A DNA stretch of 64,000 bases from Roseovarius salincola. Lineage in GTDB: Bacteria; Pseudomonadota; Alphaproteobacteria; Rhodobacterales; Rhodobacteraceae. Made by a program: the position numbers and the translations under genes. A model generated the notes under the pieces. It saw only the letters and a program-made list of their open reading frames with translations, had not been told where the DNA came from and did no database searches. The stretch lies in NCBI RefSeq assembly GCF_026891095.1, contig NZ_JAPTNL010000011.1:1-64000 (forward strand), in the 5' to 3' direction. This document shows, piece by piece, positions 39,125 to 47,490 of the stretch (its first letter is position 1; each line of letters begins with the position of its first letter).

Positions 39125-39715
39125 GCCCGCTCGACACCATCACCAACCGACCTTTCGACAGTCTGGAGCCGGGTGACGGGGCAAAGATCGAACACCGGGT
39201 CTCGATCGGCGACATGCGCCGATCCGCGACCCAAGCCGCCGACACAACGGACCACGGCATCGACCGTGTGCTGGTCTCAGAACCGGACTTCCGCGCCGCG
39301 CTGGCGCAGGGCGGGATTGCCGTGACCCCGCTCATCACGCTGATGATTGCCCGGATCCCGGGCCGGGGCACTCTGCTCGACGCCCTGTCGCTCGATTTCC
39401 CCGGGGTGCTCAAGCAGGGCGACATGGCAGTTGCCGAGGTGGGCATCGCCTTGCTCGATACCGCATCGCGCAAGGTGCAGCTTGACTGCCGGTGTCGCCG
39501 CGAGGACGGGACGGTCATGCTGACGGCCCGATCCGGAGTCAGGCAACATCTTGGCCAAGAGCCTCAACTATCCGGCCCGGGCCGATGCGGCGGCGATCGC
39601 GCTCGGGGCCCGTGTGCCGATCGCGCTGATCAGCCGGGGCGACAGCGCGCGTGAACGTCGCGCATCGGCAGCAATCACCGTTCTGGTCGCGGCGCGCAAC
39701 AGACGAGGAGATTGA
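39121..39715 (+). pseudogene. Collapsed MaoC-phosphotransacetylase fusion gene
   Basis: The first about 135 codons (MSPLDTITNRPFDSLEPGDG ... KVQLDCRCRREDGTVMLTA) look like the MaoC-type N-domain of bifunctional enoyl-CoA hydratase/phosphate acetyltransferase proteins, though the D-x4-H hydratase motif is not clear. After about 39535 another frame takes over and encodes only the extreme C-terminus of phosphotransacetylase: NILAKSLNYPARADAAAIAL then GARVPIALISRGDSARERRA, stopping at 39715. Roughly 300 codons of the PTA domain are missing, and the two pieces are out of frame. phaC-(maoC-pta)-ackA is a known arrangement, so this is an internal deletion of a formerly intact gene. Confidence 0.82.
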
Positions 39716-39723
39716 ACAAGGTT

Positions 39724-40932
39724 ATGGAAAAAGATGTGATTGTCACCCTGAACGCGGGCTCGTCCAGCCTTCGCTGCGCAGTTTTCGAATGCGGTCAGGA
39801 CGGTATGGAAGCCCGGCTGCGTCTCAGCCTTCGGGGTTTGCCGGACGCGATGATCTGGGAGCGCAAGGACACCAGGACCGGCGAGACGGAAGACGCAAGG
39901 CTTGACCCGCCCGCGACCCCGGACAAGGCGCAGGAGACCGCATTGGCCGAAATGACCGACCGGCTGCTTACGGCGGTCGACCCCACGCGGATCGCCGCGT
40001 TCTCGCACAGGGTGGTGCATGGCGGGCAGGAATTCACCGCGCCGGTGCGGGTGGACACCGAGGTGATGAAGCGCCTTGCCAGACTTTCACCGATGGCACC
40101 GAGTCACCAGCCGCATAACCTTGCCGCCATTCGCGACCTTTCCCTGCGTTTCCCGGATATCCCGCAAATCGCCTGTTTCGACACCGCCTTTCACAAGGAT
40201 TTACCGCATAATGATCGCGTTTTCGCCCTGCCGAAGGAAATGGCAGAGGACGGCATTCTGCGTTATGGGTTTCACGGCCTGTCCTACGATCACGTCGCCT
40301 CCGCTCTCCGCGACATGGCCCCCGGGATTGCGCAAGGGCGCGTCGTGATCGCACATCTGGGGCATGGCGCGAGTATGTGTGCCCTGCATGGCGGCAGATC
40401 GGTGGCCACGACGATGGGCATGACGGCACTGGACGGTCTGCCGATGGGGCGCCGCTGCGGTGCGCTCGATCCCGGTATCGTGCTCTACCTGATCGAGGAA
40501 CGGGGCATGGCACCGGCGGATGTCCGTGAGACTCTCTATGAAGGCTCCGGTCTTGCCGGTCTCTCCGGGATCAGCGGCGAGATGATCGAGTTGCTGGAAA
40601 GCGACGCATCCGCAGCCAGTGCGGCGGTGGCGTTCTTCACCTACCGTTGCCGACGCGAGATCGGTTCGCTCGCCGCCGCGCTTGGCGGGCTGGACGCGCT
40701 GGTCTTCACCGGCGGGATCGGCGAAAATGCCCCCGCTATCCGAGAAGGGATCTGTGCGGACCTTGGCTGGCTCGGGGTCGGGATCGACCGGCAGGCCAAT
40801 GCCCAAGGCGCATCAAGGATTTCGCCCGAGGCCGGAAAGGTCGGCACTTTCGTGATTCCCACGGATGAAGAACAGGTCCTCGCCCGCGGTGCCGAAGAGA
40901 TTTTGCAGGACCGCGACGGCGCGACGGGCTGA
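39724..40932 (+). CDS. ackA: Acetate kinase
   Basis: 402-aa ASKHA-fold kinase interconverting acetyl phosphate + ADP with acetate + ATP. NAGSSSLRCAVFE is at the N-terminus, with FDTAFHKDLP, YGFHGLSYDHVA, HLGHGASMCALHGGRSV and VFTGGIGENAPAIREGI following. ATG 39724 is the conserved start; TTG 39712 with a nearer AGGAG is an alternative. The upstream phosphotransacetylase is destroyed, so the source of acyl phosphate in this operon is unclear. It converges with the 71-aa gene, 6 bp apart. Confidence 0.92.
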   Translation: MEKDVIVTLNAGSSSLRCAVFECGQDGMEARLRLSLRGLPDAMIWERKDTRTGETEDARLDPPATPDKAQETALAEMTDRLLTAVDPTRIAAFSHRVVHGGQEFTAPVRVDTEVMKRLARLSPMAPSHQPHNLAAIRDLSLRFPDIPQIACFDTAFHKDLPHNDRVFALPKEMAEDGILRYGFHGLSYDHVASALRDMAPGIAQGRVVIAHLGHGASMCALHGGRSVATTMGMTALDGLPMGRRCGALDPGIVLYLIEERGMAPADVRETLYEGSGLAGLSGISGEMIELLESDASAASAAVAFFTYRCRREIGSLAAALGGLDALVFTGGIGENAPAIREGICADLGWLGVGIDRQANAQGASRISPEAGKVGTFVIPTDEEQVLARGAEEILQDRDGATG

Positions 40933-40938
40933 CCCCGG

Positions 40939-41154
40939 TCAGGGACTGACATCGATTCCCCAGTCCTCTCGCAAGGTGGTTATCATGTCATGCGGAAGGT
41001 CGTAGTAACGGCCGATTTCATCGTCGCTCAGCCCGTAATCGATCATGGCCGCAAGCGCCGCCGCCGGCATCGGGCCGAGCGCGTCAAGGATGCGATATGC
41101 GTCTTCCACCGACACCGCGGGCGACCGGTTAGCGAACAGCGAACGACGTTTCAT
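40939..41154 (-). CDS. Small protein under a Crp/Fnr-type operator
   Basis: 71 aa. It begins MKRRSLFANRSPAVSVEDAY and is helical, with the stretch GLSDDEIGRYYDLPHDMITT then LREDWGI, which has a helix-turn-helix-like look. I do not recognise the family. GGAGG lies upstream of the ATG, and a TTGAC-type operator is 52 bp upstream, shared with the divergent CBS gene. This supports a real, regulated small protein. Confidence 0.62.
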   Translation of the reverse strand: MKRRSLFANRSPAVSVEDAYRILDALGPMPAAALAAMIDYGLSDDEIGRYYDLPHDMITTLREDWGIDVSP

Positions 41155-41205
41155 GGCCTCCTCCAGGTCATGACCCGAGTCTTAGCAACGATAATGGTCC
41201 ACGCA

Positions 41206-41219
41206 TTGACCCGGATTAA
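41206..41219. promoter_or_regulatory. Crp/Fnr-type operator TTGACCCGGATTAA
   Basis: In the divergent region between the 71-aa gene (52 bp) and the CBS-domain gene (87 bp). Confidence 0.74.
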
Positions 41220-41305
41220 TGAGATCGGTAACCCGATGGGCCAGTCTTGGACCCGCAGATGCGACCCGAGCGTATCAAGGCAATCAGGAGGCAAGGAAAT
41301 CAACC

Positions 41306-41773
41306 ATGCTGGTCAGGAAAGTCATGTCCTCTCCGGTCATCAGTGCAACACCCGAAACCACGATCCGCGACGCGGCAGAGCGGATGCGAGAGAATGATGT
41401 AGGCGCATTGCCGGTGCTTCAGGACGGAAAGCCAATCGGCATCGTGACCGACCGCGATATCGTCATACGCGCGCTGGCCGCCCCGGGCATCGCGCTTTCG
41501 CTTGATACAAGCGTCGCTGACATCATGGCGCGCAATGTGATCACCTGTATCATCGATCAGGACGCGGCCGAAGCCGCGGCAATGATGGGTGAGGCGCGTA
41601 TCCGGCGTGTGCTGGTGGTCGACAGGTCAGGTGCGGCTGTCGGTATCCTGTCGGTTGGCGACATTGCCGAACATGTGTCCGAGGAACTGGCCGGGCAGGC
41701 CTTGGGCGAAATCAGCGAAGCCCGCGCGCGCGACTTTGCGCAACTGATCCGGGGCGTTACGCGGCCCCGGTGA
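41306..41773 (+). CDS. CBS-domain pair protein
   Basis: 155 aa consisting of two CBS motifs and little else: VMSSPVISATPETTIRDAAE ... LPVLQDGKPIGIVTDRDIVI, then IMARNVITCIIDQDAAEAAA ... VLVVDRSGAAVGILSVGDIA. Such stand-alone pairs bind adenine nucleotides and act as energy sensors; the mycobacterial hypoxic response protein 1 has this build. ATG 41306 is used (AGGAGGCAAGGA upstream). The 3' end overlaps the convergent Crp/Fnr gene by 17 bp. Confidence 0.9.
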   Translation: MLVRKVMSSPVISATPETTIRDAAERMRENDVGALPVLQDGKPIGIVTDRDIVIRALAAPGIALSLDTSVADIMARNVITCIIDQDAAEAAAMMGEARIRRVLVVDRSGAAVGILSVGDIAEHVSEELAGQALGEISEARARDFAQLIRGVTRPR

Positions 41774-42446
41774 TGATCTCGTTGCGAAGCGCCGCGAGAT
41801 CGACTTGTGCAAGCTCCGCCAGCGCGGGCAGATCCCGGATCAGGATATCCATGTGATCGCCGGTTCTGATGACACCTGCCCGGTTCAGACGACGCAACGT
41901 CCGGCAGACATGTACGGATGAGAGTCCCGCGAAATCGCCGAGTTGCTGCTGGCCCAGCGGTACATGGAACTCGCCTTCAAATTGCGTGCCTCGTCCGGAC
42001 ACACGTATGCACAACTCTATGAGAACGTAGGCAATCCGGGTCTCTGCGCTCGCTTGACCGAGCCGCAGCATGCGTTCCGATTGCCGGGCTTGCGCGGCGA
42101 TATCCCGCTCCCGTTCGGCATTTCGCAGATCGTGATCTTCGTGAAGCAATAGCGCCCAAGCGGTCTTGTCGATGGAGACGATCACCGCATCGCATAGCGC
42201 CTCGATCTGGAGGAAGCTGGTCTTTCCGTCGGCGGCGGTAGGATCATAAGTCTCGCCGGGCAGAATGAATTCGATGATCTGCTGGTCCCCATCCGTGAGC
42301 GATTTCGATGCGGCCAGCCAGCCCTCTGCAACATAAAGACGCGAGTGCGATTCGTCGCCCTCGCTCTTCAGTATCGTTCCCTTGGCCACAGCGCGTTGAT
42401 CGTGTCGCAGGATGTCTTCGAACTTTGAATACGTATTCAGCACCAA
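41757..42446 (-). CDS. Crp/Fnr family transcriptional regulator
   Basis: 229 aa with an N-terminal cyclic-nucleotide-binding-like beta roll (residues 15-105), a dimerisation helix (residues 110-150) and a C-terminal winged helix (PLGQQQLGDFAGLSSVHVCR then TLRRLNRAGVI). Cysteines are only at about 85, 146 and 181, so the Fe-S cluster set of Fnr is absent. In the recognition helix the Fnr residues Glu209 and Ser212 are replaced by Val and Cys, while the Arg is kept. It is the obvious candidate to bind the TTRAC-N4-RTYAA sites around it, but this is inferred from location. Confidence 0.9.
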   Translation of the reverse strand: MVLNTYSKFEDILRHDQRAVAKGTILKSEGDESHSRLYVAEGWLAASKSLTDGDQQIIEFILPGETYDPTAADGKTSFLQIEALCDAVIVSIDKTAWALLLHEDHDLRNAERERDIAAQARQSERMLRLGQASAETRIAYVLIELCIRVSGRGTQFEGEFHVPLGQQQLGDFAGLSSVHVCRTLRRLNRAGVIRTGDHMDILIRDLPALAELAQVDLAALRNEIITGAA

Positions 42447-42621
42447 AAATCCTCCTTGACCAAACTTTTCAAACCAATGTCCAGCCCTCTCATGGGCCGA
42501 AAACTATTATTCCTAGCGCCAAAACGCGCCTCATGATGCGAATCTGTACAACCAAAATGAGCTCTCTTCATATCACTTGACGCGAATATTTGATAGCCGA
42601 CAGCCTGTCTTACCCGACGAA
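42447..42621. other. Upstream region of the Crp/Fnr gene
   Basis: AT-richer than its surroundings, with several short poly-A/T runs. It contains the leftward promoter of the regulator; no unambiguous -35/-10 pair could be assigned by eye. No gene is seen. Confidence 0.35.
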
Positions 42622-42635
42622 TTGACACGGGTTAA
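42622..42635. promoter_or_regulatory. Crp/Fnr-type operator TTGACACGGGTTAA
   Basis: 77 bp upstream of the phasin GTG start. Also about 175 bp from the Crp/Fnr gene start on the other strand, so autoregulation is conceivable. Confidence 0.75.
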
Positions 42636-42712
42636 TGCCGACACCTGAAAGCCGGTGTTCAAATCATGAGCAACTCAGACAACCGCAATCATATGGATAA
42701 GGGAGTTACTCA

Positions 42713-43186
42713 GTGGCAAAGGATCAACCTCAGACAGACATTACCGATCTGGCGCGTCAGGCACAGGCGCTGTTCATGCTGAACGGGGCGGCAACGCCCC
42801 GGATCGAGCAGGTAATGAAAGTGCATGAGGGCATGCTCGAAGAAGCCGGCACCTTCACCCGACACTGGATCGAACGCCGGCAGGAAGCGGTCGACACGGC
42901 CCTCGAGGCCCTGAACGAGATGAATTCCAAAGACAGGCCCGACCCCGTGGCGGCCATGCAGACGATTGCCGACTGGCAGCGCGGATCACTCGAGCGTCTG
43001 ACCGAGGATTTTCGGGAATGGATGACGTTGTGCATGCAGGCCACGCAACTGGCCGCCGGAGCACCAAGCGAGACCGGGCAAGACGATGCGGCATCGTCTG
43101 GCACCGTTCAGGACAAGACCACGACCAAATCCAAGGGCCGGGCTGCCTCGTCGCGCTCCAAATCGGACCACGCGACGCCGGTGTGA
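42713..43186 (+). CDS. Phasin-like PHB granule protein
   Basis: 157 aa, GTG start preceded by AAGGGAG. An amphipathic helical body (LARQAQALFMLNGAATPRIE ... DFREWMTLCMQATQLAAGA) is followed by a Ser/Ala/Lys tail (TTTKSKGRAASSRSKS), as in phasins and phasin-like proteins that coat polyhydroxyalkanoate granules. phaABC is 5 kb away in the same block, and an operator is just upstream. Family assignment is by pattern rather than a strict motif. Confidence 0.72.
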   Translation: MAKDQPQTDITDLARQAQALFMLNGAATPRIEQVMKVHEGMLEEAGTFTRHWIERRQEAVDTALEALNEMNSKDRPDPVAAMQTIADWQRGSLERLTEDFREWMTLCMQATQLAAGAPSETGQDDAASSGTVQDKTTTKSKGRAASSRSKSDHATPV

Positions 43187-43268
43187 CCGGTCGCAGTGCT
43201 GAAAAACCTCACCTCCCGGCCCTGGCTCATGCCGTGAAAGGTCATTCGCCCCGGGCCGGGACATCCAG

Positions 43269-43289
43269 CGCAGCGGCGGTGCCGCTGCG
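43269..43289 (+). promoter_or_regulatory. Strong intercistronic hairpin before dodecin
   Basis: Perfect 9-bp inverted repeat CGCAGCGGC / GCCGCTGCG with a 3-nt loop, 28 bp before the dodecin start and 83 bp after the phasin stop. There is no T run. It may stabilise the mRNA, attenuate read-through or terminate the phasin transcript. Confidence 0.5.
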
Positions 43290-43316
43290 GAACCGAAACC
43301 AGAAGGAGAAATCAAG

Positions 43317-43532
43317 ATGTCCATGCTCAAGGTGATCGAAGTCCTCGCGGAATCCGACACGGGATTCGAGGATGCAGCGCAAAATGCGGTGACACAGGCC
43401 TCGCAGTCGGTGCGCAACGTCAAGTCTGTCTACATCAAGGACATGAATGCCGCCGTCGAGAACGGCCAGATTACCAGCTACCGGGTGAACGCCAAGATCA
43501 GCTTCCTCCTCGACGATCAGGATGCCGGTTAA
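43317..43532 (+). CDS. Dodecin family flavin-binding protein
   Basis: 71 aa. MLKVIEVLAESDTGFEDAAQ then NAVTQASQSVRNVKSVYIKD and GQITSYRVNAKISFLLDD match dodecin, a dodecameric hollow shell that stores flavin or CoA. AAGGAG lies at good spacing before ATG 43317. It is likely co-transcribed with the phasin or expressed from its own promoter; it is followed by a strong terminator. Confidence 0.9.
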   Translation: MSMLKVIEVLAESDTGFEDAAQNAVTQASQSVRNVKSVYIKDMNAAVENGQITSYRVNAKISFLLDDQDAG

Positions 43533-43558
43533 CCTCGGGTCACTCGTGCCAATCTAAG

Positions 43559-43591
43559 CCGCCCCGGCGCGCGCCGGGGCGGTATTCTTTT
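43559..43591 (+). terminator. Rho-independent terminator after dodecin
   Basis: 10-bp perfect GC stem (CCGCCCCGGC / GCCGGGGCGG) with a 4-nt loop, followed by TATTCTTTT. It lies between the dodecin gene and the convergent P-type ATPase gene. Confidence 0.85.
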
Positions 43592-43594
43592 GGG

Positions 43595-46255
43595 TCACGG
43601 TTGCGCGCGCGACACCATGCTCAGAACAGCCTGCCCGACCACCAGCGGCACAAGGCTGCCGCCCAGAACAAGCATCCATCCAGACAGGCCAAGCGGCACG
43701 ACACCCAGAACCGTCGTGAGCCCGGGCAGGCCTGCGGCGGCGGCCACCAACACAGCCGACAAGCCAATCGCGTACCAGACCCATCGGTTCCGCACGACGG
43801 AATTGCGGATCAGATGCGTGCCCGCGTCACGCATGTTGAAAACATGACATAGCCGCGCGAGCGCAAACGTGACAAAGCCGATCGTCACGGCGGCGTCCTC
43901 ACCCAGACCCTGCCACAGCGCGATAAAGAACACCGACAGGACCGACCCCGCGATCAGCGCGCCCCAAAGGCCCGTCGCCATCCAGTGTCGCCGTGTCAGA
44001 ACGGGTTCCTTCGCGTCGCGCGGGGGGCGGTCCATGATATCTGTGGGGCTTTCCCCGACACCGAGAGCCAGTGCCGGAAAGACGTCGAGCACGAGATTGA
44101 TGAACAGGATCTGAAGCGGCAAGAGCGGTAGCGGAGCGCCGATCACGGCGCAGAGGCCAACCGCCAGAACCTCACCCAGATTTCCGGACAGAAGATATAC
44201 GATGAAGCGGCGGATATTCTCAAAGATCGTGCGACCCTGTTCGATCGCCACGATGATCGTGGGAAAGGCATCATCCTTGAGCACGATATCGGCTGCCTCG
44301 CGGGCGACATCAGTGCCGCGCTTCCCCATGGCAATGCCGACATCGGCCTTCTTGAGTGCCGGCGCATCGTTCACGCCGTCACCCGTCATCGCCACCACGG
44401 CCCCCGAGTCCTGCCAGTGCCGGATCAAGTCCAGCTTCTGCTCGGGCGAGACGCGGGCGAAGACCTGATACTCGAGCAGGTTCTCTTGCTTGCCCTCGGC
44501 CTGGCCGCCGCCCGTCTGCGGCAGGTCGGTGCCCACCAGAGCTCGGGGGTCATCCGCCAGCCCCACATCCCGCGCAATCGCCGCCGCGGTGACGGGCTGG
44601 TCACCGGTGACCATGATGACCGAGATACCGGCCCTGTGACACTGGTCTATGGCCTTTGCCACGTCACTGCGGGGAGGATCGGCCAAACCGACAAGGCCCA
44701 GCAGGGTCAGATCGCCATAGGGATCAGTGTCTGGGCTGTCCACCTGCCGTTCCGCGAAGGCCAGCACGCGATACCCCTGCCCTGCCAGCGCCTCGACGCG
44801 CTCCGCCCATTCGTCTCGCTCCCGATCCGAAAGCGTCCCGACCTCGCCCTCGTTGGTGGCGACATGTGTCACAACCTCCAGAACAGCCTCGGGCGCGCCC
44901 TTGACGGCCACACGGTAACCGCTTGCAGACTTGTGAAAGGTCGCCATCATCTTCGTCTCTGCGTCAAAGCTCTCCTCGCGTTCCTCGGGTTGCTCATCGA
45001 GTAGCTGATCGCGCCTTATGTCCACAGCAGCGGCCGCGTGCAGCAGGGCTATTTCCATCGGGTCGCCGGTGCCTTTCGGCTGATCTTCTGCATTTGTGTC
45101 CTCGGTGTCCTTGTCCAGTTCGGCATTGGTGCACAGGGCCGCAACTTCTAGCAGCCGACAAGCCAGCCGCGGGGGCGAGTCCGGCCGTTCGTCGTCTGTC
45201 CAGGAGATATCCTCGTCGTCACCCGGCAATGCCAGCCGCGCCACCCGCATCCGGTTCTGCGTCAACGTCCCCGTCTTGTCGGCAAAGATCACGCTGGTCG
45301 ATCCGAGTGTCTCGACCGCCGCCAGCCGTTCCACCAGTGCATTGCGTTGCGCCATCCGCCACATGCCGCGCGCCAGCGCCACCGTGGCCACGATCGGCAG
45401 ACCTTCGGGAACGGCGGCCACGGCAAGCGCCACTGCGGTCTCGAGCATCGGTATGATGTCCCGCCCCCCCAGCACGCCCAGAAAAGCCACGACCGCTGCG
45501 ACGATCAGCGTCAGCACGACCAGATTGCGCCCGAGCCGGTCCAGCCGCTTCTCCAGCGGGCTTGCCTCCTGTTCCGCCTCGGTGGTCATCTTGGCAATGC
45601 TGCCCAGTTCGGTATTCATCCCGATCTCGACCACCACGCCTGTCCCGCTGCCATCCGTGACCGCCGTGCCCTTGAAGGCCATCGAGGCGCGTTCGGCCAG
45701 CGGTGCGTCCCTGTCCACCGCGTCCGATGTCTTGGTAACCGGAACGGATTCGCCCGTCAGCGCCGCCTCGTCACAGGCCAGCCCGTTGGATTCGATCAGC
45801 CGCAGATCCGCCGTCACCACATCGCCTGCATCAAGCAACACGATGTCACCCGGCACGAGAGTCTCTGCATCGACCGTGGCACTCTGCCCGCCGCGCCGCA
45901 CCCGCGTCTGCACCGTTCCCAGGCTGCGCAAAGCCTCCATCGAGCGAACGGCCTTCCATTCGGTGAAAAACCCTATGACGGCATTGAACAGGAGAGCCGC
46001 GAGGATCGCGAGCATCTGCACGATCTCGTTCATCGCGAAGGAGACGATAGCGGCACCGACAAGAATAGCGATCACGAGGCTCTTGAACTGGTCCGCCAGG
46101 ATTTTCCAGGGGCTTGCAGTTTCAGCCTGGCTCAAACGGTTGCGGCCATGTTGCTTTCGCCGCCGCCGCACCTCGCCGTCATCAAGGCCGCTATCCGGTT
46201 CGACAGAGATATCCTCGAGCACCTTCTCGACTTCACGGGAATGAACTGGCGTCAT
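43595..46255 (-). CDS. P2A-type cation-transporting ATPase
   Basis: 886 aa with the full P-type layout: actuator motif LTGESVPV, phosphorylation site DKTGTLTQNRM, KGAPE nucleotide site, MVTGDQPVTA and TGDGVNDAPALKKADVGIAM. Membrane helix 4 reads AVPEGLPI, the PEGLP of Ca2+/Mn2+-type (PMR1/SERCA-like) pumps, and there is no N-terminal heavy-metal domain. DosR-regulated CtpF of mycobacteria is of this class. The gene follows the ABC system (gap 106 bp). Ion not proven. Confidence 0.9.
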   Translation of the reverse strand: MTPVHSREVEKVLEDISVEPDSGLDDGEVRRRRKQHGRNRLSQAETASPWKILADQFKSLVIAILVGAAIVSFAMNEIVQMLAILAALLFNAVIGFFTEWKAVRSMEALRSLGTVQTRVRRGGQSATVDAETLVPGDIVLLDAGDVVTADLRLIESNGLACDEAALTGESVPVTKTSDAVDRDAPLAERASMAFKGTAVTDGSGTGVVVEIGMNTELGSIAKMTTEAEQEASPLEKRLDRLGRNLVVLTLIVAAVVAFLGVLGGRDIIPMLETAVALAVAAVPEGLPIVATVALARGMWRMAQRNALVERLAAVETLGSTSVIFADKTGTLTQNRMRVARLALPGDDEDISWTDDERPDSPPRLACRLLEVAALCTNAELDKDTEDTNAEDQPKGTGDPMEIALLHAAAAVDIRRDQLLDEQPEEREESFDAETKMMATFHKSASGYRVAVKGAPEAVLEVVTHVATNEGEVGTLSDRERDEWAERVEALAGQGYRVLAFAERQVDSPDTDPYGDLTLLGLVGLADPPRSDVAKAIDQCHRAGISVIMVTGDQPVTAAAIARDVGLADDPRALVGTDLPQTGGGQAEGKQENLLEYQVFARVSPEQKLDLIRHWQDSGAVVAMTGDGVNDAPALKKADVGIAMGKRGTDVAREAADIVLKDDAFPTIIVAIEQGRTIFENIRRFIVYLLSGNLGEVLAVGLCAVIGAPLPLLPLQILFINLVLDVFPALALGVGESPTDIMDRPPRDAKEPVLTRRHWMATGLWGALIAGSVLSVFFIALWQGLGEDAAVTIGFVTFALARLCHVFNMRDAGTHLIRNSVVRNRWVWYAIGLSAVLVAAAAGLPGLTTVLGVVPLGLSGWMLVLGGSLVPLVVGQAVLSMVSRAQP

Positions 46256-46361
46256 ATTATGCGTCCTGTTCCTGATTGCGGCTTTCCACGGACCCGCGAA
46301 AACAGCGACCTGGCCCGGATGATCCGCCCCTGAACTCCATGCATAATGACACAGCTGCGCT

Positions 46362-47486
46362 TCATCGCGCCGCCGCCATCGTCTTGCGGAACCGTCCGAG
46401 CGCGAGGCCCAGAAAGACGGTACCGATGCAGATCACCGCGAGAAGATCCTTCCAGACCAGTGAAAATCCAGCCCCCCGGTATAGAACCGCCTGCGCAAAG
46501 CTGGTGAAATGCGTCGCGGGCGACAGTTGCATAAGGCTGCGCAGCGGCTCCGGCATCGCCTCGAGCGGCGTGACACCGCCCGACAACAGGTAGAGCACGA
46601 CGAAAACCGGGATGGCAAGCAGGCCGAATTGCGGCATCGTGGTCGCGAAGGTCGCCAGCATGATGCCCAGGGAGGTGACCGAGAAAAGGTAGATTGCCGC
46701 CCCGGTCGCAAAGACCGCAATCGAGCCTGGCACCGGGATACCCATCAGCGACTCGACCACCAGCAGGAGCGACAGCACCGCCGCGCTGACGATGACCAGA
46801 CCGTTGGCCCAGATCTTGGACAGCATGATCTCAAGCGCGGTGACCGGCATCACCATGAGATGCTCGATCGTGCCGTGTTCACGCTCGCGGATCACCGCCG
46901 CGCCCGACAGCACCACGGCCAGGATCGTGACATTGCCGATCACCTGCATCACGGCGAAAAACCACTGCGATTGCAAGTTCGGATTGAACCGCGCGCGCGG
47001 CACGAGGCTGGCCGGAAGTAAGGTTTCCGCGCCACGCACCGACAGATACTCCGCCAGTTCATCCTGCACGATCCGGGTGACATAGGCGGTGCCGTTGCCC
47101 GCCAGCGTCATCGCCGTGGCATCGACATTGAGTTGCAACACGGGTTGGTGCCCGGCCAGCAGGTCGGCCTCGAAACCCGCCGGGATGTGCAGAACGAAGC
47201 TGTAGCGCCCTTGATCCATCGCCGCGTCCAACTCTTCGATCCCGATCAGCGCGGCCCGCTGGAAATAGGGGGGCAGAAAGGCCTCGCGGACGCGGTTGGA
47301 AACAGTCGAGCGGTCCTCGTCGATCACGGCGATCGCGGCGTTGCGCACCTCGGTCCGCACGCCGTGGGCAACGGCGTACACTGCGGCGGTAAACGTGTAC
47401 GCAACCAGCACCATCAGCACCGGATCACGGAACAGGCTCCATAATTCCTTCAGGCCCAACCGGAAGATGTTGTGAAGGCTGCGCAT
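46362..47486 (-). CDS. ABC-2 type permease (YhhJ-like)
   Basis: 374 aa. One N-terminal helix (PVLMVLVAYTFTAAVYAVAH) precedes an extracytoplasmic domain of about 150 residues, followed by five helices (from residue 180, VIGNVTILAVVLSGAAVIRE). EREHGTIEHLMVMPV is the ABC-2 coupling motif, and YLLSGGVTPLEAMPEPLRSL is typical for the YhhJ/YadH group. ATG 47486 lies 5 bp after the upstream fused ATPase/permease stop. Third gene of the HlyD-RbbA-YhhJ set. Confidence 0.86.
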   Translation of the reverse strand: MRSLHNIFRLGLKELWSLFRDPVLMVLVAYTFTAAVYAVAHGVRTEVRNAAIAVIDEDRSTVSNRVREAFLPPYFQRAALIGIEELDAAMDQGRYSFVLHIPAGFEADLLAGHQPVLQLNVDATAMTLAGNGTAYVTRIVQDELAEYLSVRGAETLLPASLVPRARFNPNLQSQWFFAVMQVIGNVTILAVVLSGAAVIREREHGTIEHLMVMPVTALEIMLSKIWANGLVIVSAAVLSLLLVVESLMGIPVPGSIAVFATGAAIYLFSVTSLGIMLATFATTMPQFGLLAIPVFVVLYLLSGGVTPLEAMPEPLRSLMQLSPATHFTSFAQAVLYRGAGFSLVWKDLLAVICIGTVFLGLALGRFRKTMAAAR

Positions 47487-47490
47487 CGTT

